Of a stretch of 41,439 nt of DNA, positions 25,164-32,987 are shown piece after piece; the first letter of the stretch is position 1, and each line of letters begins with the position of its first letter. The notes under the pieces are model-generated. The model was given only the letters and a program-made list of their open reading frames with translations. It ran no database searches and was not told the origin of the DNA. Both the position numbers and the translations under genes were made by a program. The stretch is taken from contig NZ_JAGGOK010000022.1 of NCBI RefSeq assembly GCF_018614615.1, positions 1 to 41,439 on the forward strand, given 5' to 3'. Source of the stretch: Streptomyces sp. ISL-100 (GTDB lineage: Bacteria; Actinomycetota; Actinomycetes; Streptomycetales; Streptomycetaceae).

Positions 25164-25274
25164 TCAGTTCTTGCTCAGGATGAGCCGGTCGTTGCCGGAG
25201 TTCTGCAGGAGCCCCGTCTTCTTCCGGAACGTCCCCAGCCGGGCGAGCATCGGCGCTTCGTAAGCCTTCTTCAT
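25164..25274 (-). CDS. citrulassin-type lasso peptide precursor
   Basis: 36 residues with an ideal GGAG six bases before the ATG at 25274. The leader (1-21) holds the recognition pattern Y5-x-x-P8-x-L10 followed by LG (MKKAYEAPMLARLG) and Thr20 at the conserved position -2. The core (22-36) is LLQNSGNDRLILSKN. Asp at core position 8 gives an 8-residue ring closed by Leu1, with Arg at 9. The pattern LL....GNDRL.LSKN is that of citrulassins, in which Arg9 may be changed to citrulline by a deiminase encoded elsewhere in the genome (established for the family). It is the first gene of the operon A-C-E-B-D. The gene is too short for most gene callers. Confidence 0.95.
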   Translation of the reverse strand: MKKAYEAPMLARLGTFRKKTGLLQNSGNDRLILSKN

Positions 25275-25395
25275 GACCTCTCCTCACATGCAGGTGTCAC
25301 GACCGCTTCCCTGGCCGGCTGCGAACCGGAGGCCGGTTCACTGCCGCCTGCCCAGGGCTCATCGGGAACCCCGTAACTAGGAAGCGGTGTACGCA

Positions 25396-25410
25396 ATAGC
25401 TATGCGCATA
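25396..25410. promoter_or_regulatory. overlapping palindromes ahead of lasso precursor
   Basis: ATAGCTAT and TATGCGCATA overlap by three bases, about 122-136 bases before the precursor ATG. They form a compact AT-rich operator-like site in otherwise GC-rich DNA. Which protein binds is unknown. Confidence 0.35.
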
Positions 25411-26257
25411 AGGGGATGCCCCGACAAGGCCGCCAAGGAAAATAGGACTATAGGTGCGGAGTAAATATGGCCAGTTCCGCCCCCGAGGGCTGCATGGCTG
25501 GTCAAATCTGAAACGTTCGACAGGCAGAATGGCACGCTAGAACGAAAAAACGTTCCGACCTGCGTAACGAGAAGCTCACGGCGAGCTAGGCCAGGGCCGC
25601 GCGCCGATGATAGTGCGACGGAGCCGACGGGGCGCACACCAGTCCCGCCGCTGTGCTTCCTCGCCTCCGGCACCCATGCTGGAATGGCTGAATACCGCCA
25701 CCGACCGCTGCTGCCTCACCAGCGGTGCGAGGTCAGACACTCCCGCGGCACGGTAGAGCCGATGCGTGAAGCGGTGCGGAACCCTGTGATTCGCGCCGAC
25801 CGCATTGGGGGGCAATCGTGTCCGAGAAGGGAACGTTCACCAAATATTTTTTGAAGCGCCTGTCGATTAGGGGTGACCGCACTATGCTCTCTCCCCCGAT
25901 TCTCAGATGCGACGAGGGCTTCCATTGACTGTCGAATGCGCGGCATGTGCACCTGCAAGCAGGTGATCTCGTCCGTTGCGTGTCTTACCTGGCTGTGTCG
26001 GCGAACCGGAAGAAGCTGCCGCCGCGCCAGAGGACGCTGAAGGCGCCAAAAACGATGCACTGCCGCGTTGCTGTGGGGCGGCAGGCAACCGTCGAGCGGC
26101 TCGAGTTCACCGCTCCGCCTGCCGCTGATTCGCGGGACCGCCCAGTCATTCGGCCGTAGCGTGATGTTGCCCGCTACGACAGGCGGCAGTCGTGTGCGGC
26201 CTCCCGTGATGGTCTATCGCTCAAGCTGGGCGTCGTCGATCCCACTGAGCAATTCCC

Positions 26258-26290
26258 ACCGCGACCGACCCTGCGCAGGGCGGTCGCGGT
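26258..26290. terminator. strong nested hairpin
   Basis: ACCGCGACC (26258-26266) pairs with GGTCGCGGT (26282-26290). The inner sequence CCCTGCGCAGGG is itself a perfect palindrome. It lies 110 bases ahead of the next plus-strand gene and could be a terminator for readthrough in either direction or a structured leader. Confidence 0.4.
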
Positions 26291-26398
26291 GACCGACAGG
26301 GGGTCACTGATCGAGCATGGGGGAAGCCGGATGGTGCGCAGCGGGGAACGGCAGGCTGGGTTAAGGGTGCGTCGGCGCCCCCGGCCGGTCCGGTTCGG

Positions 26399-26908
26399 GT
26401 GAGGCACCGGGGGCCCGAGGCGGAGCAGGCACGGGTGGTCGCACCAGAGCCGATCCGACCATGGTGGCGGCGGTTCGACCGGGCGCTGTACGCGACCATC
26501 CTGTCGGTGCTGGTGGCGGCCGGTGGCCTGGCCTTCACCGGTGTGAGCACGTACTACGCCACCCAGGTCGCCATCGAGCAGCTGGAGCAGTCCCGCGAGG
26601 ACGCAGGGGCGCAGGAGCGCCGGCAGGCGTCGATGGTCTCCGCCTGGTCGGAGCGGCAGAGGAATGGCGGGATCAGCGGCGTGCTGGCGAACCGGTCGCT
26701 GGATCCCGTAACAACCGTCTACGTCAAGGGCACCGCCACGTCTCCCGGAGAGACGGAGGGCCAAAGTTTCCTCGTCCAGATCGAAACCCTCCCACCGTGC
26801 TCGGAGATCTCCCTCCCGGCGAACGTCGTGGGAAGCGAGGCAGACGAGTTTGCGGCGGACGCGCGGGTCCGGGTGGAGAGGTCTGGTTCCGTGACGCGCA
26901 GAGCCTGA
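26399..26908 (+). pseudogene. single-pass membrane protein, apparently frameshifted near its end
   Basis: 169 residues from a GTG at 26399. One transmembrane helix at about 31-54 (ATILSVLVAAGGLAFTGVST) is followed by a coiled-coil-like stretch (VAIEQLEQSREDAGAQERRQ) and a beta-rich extracellular part (NRSLDPVTTVYVKG, VQIETLPPCSEISLPA). The present frame ends in VRVERSGSVTRRA. From about 26873 the next frame reads EVWFRDAQSLKWRR, which looks like the natural continuation (a strand of the type FxDxxGxxWRR, common in these hypothetical proteins). A one- or two-base indel near 26865-26885 is therefore likely, either a real mutation or a sequencing error. Function is unknown. Confidence 0.55.
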
Positions 26909-26943
26909 AGTGGAGGCGCTGCCTGACGGCTGGTCAGGTTGGT

Positions 26944-26972
26944 GCCGCAGTAAATGTCGGATTTACTGCGGC
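26944..26972. terminator. bidirectional intrinsic-type terminator
   Basis: GCCGCAGTAAAT (26944-26955) and ATTTACTGCGGC (26961-26972) form a perfect 12-base stem with a 5-base loop, with A/T-rich bases near the loop. It separates two convergent genes. The stop codon of the minus-strand glycosyltransferase (TAA at 26963-26965) lies inside the stem. Confidence 0.8.
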
Positions 26973-28618
26973 GCGCCGATACTCAAGGCCCTGCTCATGA
27001 GTCGGCGTAGCCTGCGCGTGACCACGACTGCCGCTGCCCCGGGGCCGGGTGCGATCCGCAGGGCGAGCGAGCCGCCGGACGTTGCGTATGACTGAATCAG
27101 CATGACACCGTGGCGTCGGTCCGGGACGACGGTACGCCGCAGTCCGGACCCGGTAGCGCGGACAGTGGTGTAGAGCGAGGAGCCATCGGCGCAGCGCACC
27201 CGGGCCCATACGTCCCACACGTCGAGTCCGTAGGCTTGGCGGCCTGCCAGCATGTCAAGGCCACTCAGGAGGATTTGGGCGGTCCAGGACGGACCTTCCA
27301 GTCCCTGTCGGGCGTTCAGTGGGGTGCTGCGGGTCAGACCGACACGCCCGTCGCTACGGCGCCGTAGCTCGATGTCCAGGGACTTGGGATCTGCGGCGGC
27401 CAGCCGCCCGTACAGCTCGTGCACCGTGATGCGCAGGTGTCCGGGCCGCACTCGGATGTGCGGCTCGGCGTCGATGCTGACCGGTAGTCGGCTCAGCGGC
27501 TCGCTCTCGATCCTGTCCAGCACGATCTCGGGTAGCTCCGCCGCCCAGACCGGGCGCCCGTCCACGCACGCGTACGGCGGGAGCAGCCGGGCCGGGTGGT
27601 TGCCGAGTGCGATGAGCCGCGTCAGGTCTCGGGGGCGGTCTGTGCCGGTGACGACCCGGGCGAGCCAGCGGGCGGGAGCGCCGGCGGCGCGCAGGTCCGA
27701 CTCATCGAAGGAGGCCAGGTGCTCCCGGGTATGCCGCCACCACTCGACATGGTGATCGTTGTGATGGGTGCCCAACTCCCGGACGTACATCCGTAGGTCG
27801 TGGTCCAGGAACTTCGCTCGGGCAGCGTGGGCCATGTGCTTCTGGCCTGCGTTTTCGAACACCTCGACCGCGCTGCGGTGTGCTTCCAGTCTGCTGAGCC
27901 AGTTGTCGACACTGCTACGGGCCAGTGAGATGGATAGGTGTGCAGCCGAGCGGCGAACGTGCCACAGGTAGACGGGGTCGGGAATCAGTGCGATGCGCGG
28001 CGAGGCGGCGAGCAGCCGCGCGGTGAACACGAAGTCCTCGTAGCGGAAAGCGCCGTCTGGGAAGGTGACGCCGTGCTTGGACAGGAAGGCTCGGGAGTAG
28101 AGCTTGTTGACGCACAGCGTGTCGCGCACCAGGCGTGGCAACTCGGCGGGGGACTCGAGGACCGCCGCGCGGCGGTACAGCTCATGCTGCCAGGGCGTGT
28201 CGCGCCTTTCGGGCAGCTCGCGTCGCAGGCAGGCGCCCGCGACGACGGGGGCCCGGTGACGTACGGCGGCGGTGAGCAGGGCGTCGATGGCGCCGGGCGG
28301 GAGTTCGTCGTCGCTGTCCAGGAACATCACGTACGGGGCGGTGGCCTCGCGCAGGCCGTCGTTGCGGGGAGTCCCGCAGCCGCCGCTGTTGACTGGGCGG
28401 CGTACGACTCGGACCCGGGGCTGGCGGCGGGCGATTTCCGCAACTACAGCGGCGGTGTCATCGGTGGAGGCGTCGTCGATCACGAGGATCTCGGCGACGG
28501 CCGGGCCCTGACGCAGTGCGGACCGCACGGCTTGCCCGATGTGCCGCGCATCGTTGTAGCCGATCACGATGACGCCGACTTGGCCCGTGGACCGGCCGTG
28601 GTGGTTTCCTGCTGCCAT
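26963..28618 (-). CDS. family 2 glycosyltransferase with C-terminal extension
   Basis: 551 residues from an ATG at 28618; the open frame extends upstream, but homology begins at VGVIVIGYNDARHI and no better ribosome site is visible. The GT-A fold shows the nucleotide-sugar motifs VIDDASTDDT and FLDSDDELPPG, the acceptor region KLYSRAFLSKHGV, and YEDFVFTARL. Beyond about residue 300 a long C-terminal part (beta-rich, e.g. ELPEIVLDRIESEPLSRLPV) resembles the accessory regions of Streptomyces wall-polymer glycosyltransferases. It likely adds a sugar to a cell-surface polymer from a UDP or CDP donor. The arrangement matches the N-terminal part of the fused enzyme at 30072. A 290-base gap separates it from the upstream GT4 gene, so it may have its own promoter. 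Confidence 0.82.
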   Translation of the reverse strand: MAAGNHHGRSTGQVGVIVIGYNDARHIGQAVRSALRQGPAVAEILVIDDASTDDTAAVVAEIARRQPRVRVVRRPVNSGGCGTPRNDGLREATAPYVMFLDSDDELPPGAIDALLTAAVRHRAPVVAGACLRRELPERRDTPWQHELYRRAAVLESPAELPRLVRDTLCVNKLYSRAFLSKHGVTFPDGAFRYEDFVFTARLLAASPRIALIPDPVYLWHVRRSAAHLSISLARSSVDNWLSRLEAHRSAVEVFENAGQKHMAHAARAKFLDHDLRMYVRELGTHHNDHHVEWWRHTREHLASFDESDLRAAGAPARWLARVVTGTDRPRDLTRLIALGNHPARLLPPYACVDGRPVWAAELPEIVLDRIESEPLSRLPVSIDAEPHIRVRPGHLRITVHELYGRLAAADPKSLDIELRRRSDGRVGLTRSTPLNARQGLEGPSWTAQILLSGLDMLAGRQAYGLDVWDVWARVRCADGSSLYTTVRATGSGLRRTVVPDRRHGVMLIQSYATSGGSLALRIAPGPGAAAVVVTRRLRRLMSRALSIGAPQ

Positions 28619-28678
28619 GTGCGGTAGATCCGTTCCAGTGACCGTGGTTTCAGCTTCCCCAGACCCTGCCGGTACACA

Positions 28679-28718
28679 ATGCGGGCTTATGTGTATCAAT
28701 ATGTATGTAATCAAGGAA
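28679..28718 (-). promoter_or_regulatory. possible promoter of the GT2 gene
   Basis: The only AT-rich patch in 28619-28908. On the minus strand TTGATT is followed after 17 bases by CATAAG, a fair sigma-70-type pair, about 60-100 bases ahead of the start at 28618. No other gene-like signal is seen in this gap. Confidence 0.35.
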
Positions 28719-28908
28719 AGTTGAGTCGCGCGCGCCGTAGCGCCTTTCGGTGTCCCCTTCTCCCCTTCTCCCCTGCGGCGTGGCACGTGTTGGCCATGTC
28801 GGTCGAGATGGAGCGCCCGCAGCGTGGATCAAGGACGCTCGTCGGCGCCATCATCGCGGACACGTCAGCGCGATGCTCGAAGTGGCCGGACCGTCCCCAC
28901 GTCTCCTG

Positions 28909-30075
28909 TCAGCGGTCGATCTCGTCGAACAAGCCCTCCCAGCGGTCCAGCACGGCGGGCAGCTCGAGGGGAGAGACGTGGGACCGGGCGGCAAGGCCGT
29001 AGCGTCGGCGCCGGTCCGTGTCGTCAGCGAGCTGCCGCAGTGCCTGGGCGAATGCCGCAGTGTCCCCGGGCCGCACCAGAGTGCCCGTGCGCCCGTCGTC
29101 GATGAGCTCTCTCACGCCTGCGGACAGATCGAAGCTCACGCACGGCACACCGCATGCGGCTGCCTCCGCGAGTGCCATCGGGCGTCCCTCACGCTCGCTG
29201 GTGAGGGCGACCACCGACAGCTCCCGGTAGACGCCCTCGATATCTGACTTGCTCCCCCGGAAGTGCACTCGGTCACTGATCCCGAGGTGGGCCGCCTGTT
29301 CACGCAGGGCTGGCTCCTGCGGCCCGTCGCCGATGAGGTGCAGTTCCCAGTCCGGGAGATCGGCGAAGGCGAGCGCGAAGGCATCGATGAGCCGGTCCAG
29401 TCGTTTGACCGCTTCCAGGCGGCCGACCGCGCCGATGCGCCGAGTGTCCAGTGGTGCCGGCCCGAGGGGCAGGAAAGGCAGTGGGTTGGGCATGACGGCG
29501 GCGTTGGGCAGCCGGTCGCGCTGGAAGGCCGCGGCGTCGCCGTCACTGAGGAATACCGACTTCTCCAGGCGTGGGTAGTGGCGGCGGATCAGATTCAAGT
29601 GGGCTGATCCCCGGGCTTGGGCGAACGACTCGTGGTACTGCCCGATGCCCTTCAGGTGTGGCCACTTGATGGATGAGAGCCAGTCCACCGCCCAGGGGGA
29701 GCCGATGATGACGTAACCGTCGTCCACGGCGTTGAATCGCTGCGTCAGCTTCGCCCTGGCCCGGTCGCGCTCGGCCCGGGCAGCTCGCGCCGCGCGCATT
29801 CGGGTGGGGCTGAGCCGCTCGCTGAGGCGCTTGGCGTACCAGGCAGGAGACGGTGGACTGGAGTAGAGAGTGGTGTGCCGGTAGGCCGGCGCGCGGTGGT
29901 ACTCGTGCGGCTCGGGGCTCGGTCTGATACCGATCAGGTCGACCTGGTGCCCGCGCTCCGCGAAACCCTGGGCGAGGGTGTGCAGTACCCGCTGTGATCC
30001 TCCCATCGAGTCGACATCGATGCCGACCAGGAAGAGGTTGCGCCGGTGTCTGGTGGTGCGCGTCTCGGAACTCAT
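28909..30075 (-). CDS. family 4 glycosyltransferase
   Basis: 388 residues, start overlapping the stop of the upstream fused enzyme by four bases (ATGA), so the two are co-translated. GT-B fold: N-terminal glycine loop DSMGGSQRVLHTLAQGF, the hinge MPNPLPFLPLG, the donor site GAVGRLEAVKRLDRLIDAF, IGDGPQEPALREQA, and the E-x7-E motif in SEREGRPMALAEAAACGVP. It is predicted to transfer a hexose from a nucleotide sugar with retention, acting in the cytoplasm on the polymer made by the neighbouring CDP-glycerol-type transferase. Confidence 0.9.
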   Translation of the reverse strand: MSSETRTTRHRRNLFLVGIDVDSMGGSQRVLHTLAQGFAERGHQVDLIGIRPSPEPHEYHRAPAYRHTTLYSSPPSPAWYAKRLSERLSPTRMRAARAARAERDRARAKLTQRFNAVDDGYVIIGSPWAVDWLSSIKWPHLKGIGQYHESFAQARGSAHLNLIRRHYPRLEKSVFLSDGDAAAFQRDRLPNAAVMPNPLPFLPLGPAPLDTRRIGAVGRLEAVKRLDRLIDAFALAFADLPDWELHLIGDGPQEPALREQAAHLGISDRVHFRGSKSDIEGVYRELSVVALTSEREGRPMALAEAAACGVPCVSFDLSAGVRELIDDGRTGTLVRPGDTAAFAQALRQLADDTDRRRRYGLAARSHVSPLELPAVLDRWEGLFDEIDR

Positions 30076-32900
30076 CTGTTGCCGCCTTCGAAGAACAGGT
30101 CGACGACGGTTTCACTGGCCCGTCCGGTCTCGTGGGAGTTGAACGTGGCCTGGAAGCGGGCGTACGGGTCGGCCCACTCCATCTGCACCCGGTCAAGCTC
30201 GCCCATCACCTTCGCGAGTTCTCCGGTGGTGGTCAGCATCGGGCCGGGGGCGATTTCAGGCAGGTTGTAGTAGGTACCACGAGCACTCGTGCTGTACTCC
30301 TCGTAGTCGTCGGTGAAGAGCAGGATGGGGCGCCCGAGGTTCGCGTAGTCGAACATCACGGACGAGTAGTCGGTGAGCAGCGCGTCCGAGGCGAGCAGCA
30401 GGTCGTTGATGTCGGAGAACCCACGGCCGTCACGCACCGCGTGTCCCAGTTCGCGGGGAACGGTGAAGCGTTCGTAGTAGTGCGGGCGTACCACGACGAC
30501 CCACTCGTGGCTCGTCTTGTCGACCAGTTCGGCCAGGTCCACCCGGATCGACCCGCCCGTGCTGTTCCCGTCCCGGAAGGTGGGCGCGTAGAGGAGCATT
30601 CTGCGTCCCTCAGGGATTTGCAGCCTGGCTCGCGCAGCCCGGGCCCTTTCGCGCTGTTCGGGCTCGTCGAAGCGGACCAGCACGTCGTTACGGGGGAGCC
30701 CGCATGCCAGCAGCTCACCGGTGAACTCGTTCGCCCGGACGAAGGTGCGCTCGAATTCCTCGCTGGGCGAGATGAGCGCGTCCCAGCGCGAGATCATGTC
30801 GCGGTGCTTCTGTTGCCGCTCGGGGCTGCCGAAGCGCAGCGAGGGCAGATCGAATCCCATGTGCTTGATCGCCTGGCCGTGCCAGGTCTGGAGGTAGCGG
30901 GTTCCGGGCCGCTTGGGGTAGATGGAGGGGAAGCCGTGTGAGTCCACCCAGTAGCGGGCGCGCGCAAGGGTTCGGACGTACTCCCAACTGCCACGCTTGA
31001 CCAGGCGCACTCCCTCGGGGAAGGCCGAGCGGTCACCCGAGTACGACCAGACGGCGCGTAGCGGCGATCCGCGTCGGACCAGTTCCTCATGAATGTAGCG
31101 CGGGCTGTCGGCATAGCCGCGGCCTTCTAGTGCTTCGAAAACAATGAGCTGGTTGTCTGCCGGCAGCTTGAGCAGCTCGTGATAGATGAGGGCTTTGGCC
31201 CGAGGCCCTGAAAATCGGCGCTGCACCTGCCGGACTCTTTTGCGTACGGGCCAAAGGTGCGGTGCCATCGTCTCCGCGCGGGCGAGGGCGCGGGAGCGCG
31301 TCCAGGTGAATTCCAGCCGCCCTGTCCCCCTGCCTTCGCACGCCACTCGGACATCGTGCCCGGCGAGCATGCCGTGCGACGGCAGGTGTGCGCGCAACGG
31401 GGGCAGGTCACCAGGCGCGAGCACGACGTCGTTGCGCTTTGTCCCCAGCCGTTCAAGGACCACCGTGGGATGACGGCGGCCTTTGAATCCCTTGGCACTC
31501 AGAGGGATACGCCGCAGGTCTAGCTCGATGAAGGCGGTGTACACATCCCGGCCCCCTCCGGCGAGTACGTACTCGAAGGGGATCTTCAGCGGTTCGTCCC
31601 CGGCGGAGAGCCACAGCTGCGTGGTCACCTTCTCGGGGCCGCGGAGCAGTCGCGCCGGGTCGTACGTGCGCAGCGTGAGGCGCAGCACGCGGCCCGCCGG
31701 TTTCAGGCTGTGCACCTCGTGCCGGATGGGAGCGGCCGTGAAGGGCTGCTCATCCAGGTGCCACTCGCTGATATCCAACTCGTGGTCGCAGTCGTGCGTG
31801 TGGTCAGCGGGGGCGGAGCGCCCCCAGTACATCCGCCCGGATTCTCTGGCCACCCTTCGGGGGGCGATCCTCGGGCGGCCGAGGCTCCGGGAACACTCGA
31901 TCGCCTCGTCGAGGCGCCCGGAGCGCAGCAGATACTGGCAGATGCGTTGTTCCCGGCAAACCGCGCTGATCGCTTCGTCAGTGACCTCGTCGAGATAGGG
32001 CGTCAGCAGCTCGGCGAACTGTTCGGTCCACTCCCTCTCCCGGAAGGGAAGATCGCCCAGATAGAGGCGCAGATCGTGACGGAGAAACTTCTCATCCTTG
32101 AATGGGCGCAGATCGGCGTTGCCGCTCGCGATGAGGAAGCTGTCGATGAGCCGGGCCACGGCGATCCGGTCCGCCACGTTCCTGAGCTTGTGACGGCTGG
32201 AGGAGATGGACAGGCCGGCCGGATCAGCCGAGAGCCGCCAGGTGTAGACCGGCCAGGGGACGACGGCAAAGCTGCGGGCCAGGGTGAAGGCCTGGGCCGT
32301 GAACAGCTGGTCCTCATAGTGGATGCCCGGCGGAAATCGCAGATCATGGGAGGCGAGGAAGTCGGCCCGGTAGAGCTTGTTGGTGGAGAGATGGTCGTGG
32401 AAGTACTCCGGTGCCTGGCGAATGCCTTCAACAACCCTGACTTCGTCGAAGAGTTCCGGGTACCACAGCCTTTTGGTCTTGGTCTCCTCGAAGAACCTGG
32501 TGACCTCGCCGGTGACGAAGTCGACTCCGGTTCGCTCCGCGACGAGCAACAACGACTTACAGGCATGCCGGGGAAGTTCGTCGTCGCTGTCGAGGAACAT
32601 CACGTACGGTGCACGTACGGCCGCCATACCCGCGTTGCGTGGCGCACTGCATCCGCCACTGTTGCTTTCCAGCCGAAGGTAGCGGACCCGCGGATCCGCG
32701 GCCTGGAGCTCCCGCGCAACGGCCGGCGTGGAGTCGGTCGAGCAGTCGTCCGCAATGATCACTTCCAGATCGCGGAGCGACTGGCTGAGCACCGACCGTA
32801 CCGCCCGGGTCAGCCGCTCAGCGTCGTTGTAGACGATGACGACGACGGAAACATCCGGCACAGGCTTCTCATTCCACTCAGTTCGCCGACTGAATGCCAA
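30072..32900 (-). CDS. GT2 glycosyltransferase fused to CDP-glycerol glycerophosphotransferase
   Basis: 942 residues from a TTG at 32900 (AGGAG ten bases ahead); a GTG 13 codons in, at 32861, is a possible alternative. Residues ~15-330 are a GT-A domain with IIADDCSTDSTP and FLDSDDELPRH. The central part (about 370-560) is beta-rich. The C-terminal ~370 residues are a TagB/TagF-type polymerase: LQTWHGQAIKHMGFD with the essential histidine, LYAPTFRDGNST, and the CDP-glycerol site TDYSSVMFDYANLGRPILLF. Such enzymes polymerise glycerol- or ribitol-phosphate wall teichoic acid. Fusion with a glycosyltransferase implies a chain of alternating polyol phosphate and sugar, or decoration as it grows (inference). 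It is the first gene of the pair with the GT4 gene. Confidence 0.9.
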   Translation of the reverse strand: MAFSRRTEWNEKPVPDVSVVVIVYNDAERLTRAVRSVLSQSLRDLEVIIADDCSTDSTPAVARELQAADPRVRYLRLESNSGGCSAPRNAGMAAVRAPYVMFLDSDDELPRHACKSLLLVAERTGVDFVTGEVTRFFEETKTKRLWYPELFDEVRVVEGIRQAPEYFHDHLSTNKLYRADFLASHDLRFPPGIHYEDQLFTAQAFTLARSFAVVPWPVYTWRLSADPAGLSISSSRHKLRNVADRIAVARLIDSFLIASGNADLRPFKDEKFLRHDLRLYLGDLPFREREWTEQFAELLTPYLDEVTDEAISAVCREQRICQYLLRSGRLDEAIECSRSLGRPRIAPRRVARESGRMYWGRSAPADHTHDCDHELDISEWHLDEQPFTAAPIRHEVHSLKPAGRVLRLTLRTYDPARLLRGPEKVTTQLWLSAGDEPLKIPFEYVLAGGGRDVYTAFIELDLRRIPLSAKGFKGRRHPTVVLERLGTKRNDVVLAPGDLPPLRAHLPSHGMLAGHDVRVACEGRGTGRLEFTWTRSRALARAETMAPHLWPVRKRVRQVQRRFSGPRAKALIYHELLKLPADNQLIVFEALEGRGYADSPRYIHEELVRRGSPLRAVWSYSGDRSAFPEGVRLVKRGSWEYVRTLARARYWVDSHGFPSIYPKRPGTRYLQTWHGQAIKHMGFDLPSLRFGSPERQQKHRDMISRWDALISPSEEFERTFVRANEFTGELLACGLPRNDVLVRFDEPEQRERARAARARLQIPEGRRMLLYAPTFRDGNSTGGSIRVDLAELVDKTSHEWVVVVRPHYYERFTVPRELGHAVRDGRGFSDINDLLLASDALLTDYSSVMFDYANLGRPILLFTDDYEEYSTSARGTYYNLPEIAPGPMLTTTGELAKVMGELDRVQMEWADPYARFQATFNSHETGRASETVVDLFFEGGNR

Positions 32901-32987
32901 TTGCAGCAGGCTCCTCGCACGGCGGCCACCTGAGACGGCTCTTCCGCTCTTACTCAGTCGTCGACAGCGCAGTGCCCCGACGACTCT

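Larger units (their letters stand above)
25275..26398. other. 1.1-kb gene-poor region upstream of lasso operon
   Basis: No convincing gene on either strand: frames lack codon bias, homology or ribosome sites. GC content dips around 25380-25560 and 25830-25880, as in regulatory DNA. It must hold the lasso operon promoter. Visible elements are the palindromes ATAGCTAT (25396-25403) and TATGCGCATA (25401-25410), three AACGTTC sites (25513, 25549, 25832) and a hairpin at 26258-26290. Confidence 0.6.

Noticed and set aside
25377..26060. Two minus-strand frames of about 100 codons upstream of the lasso precursor
   Set aside because: No codon bias, no ribosome site and no protein-like pattern; more likely regulatory or spacer DNA.
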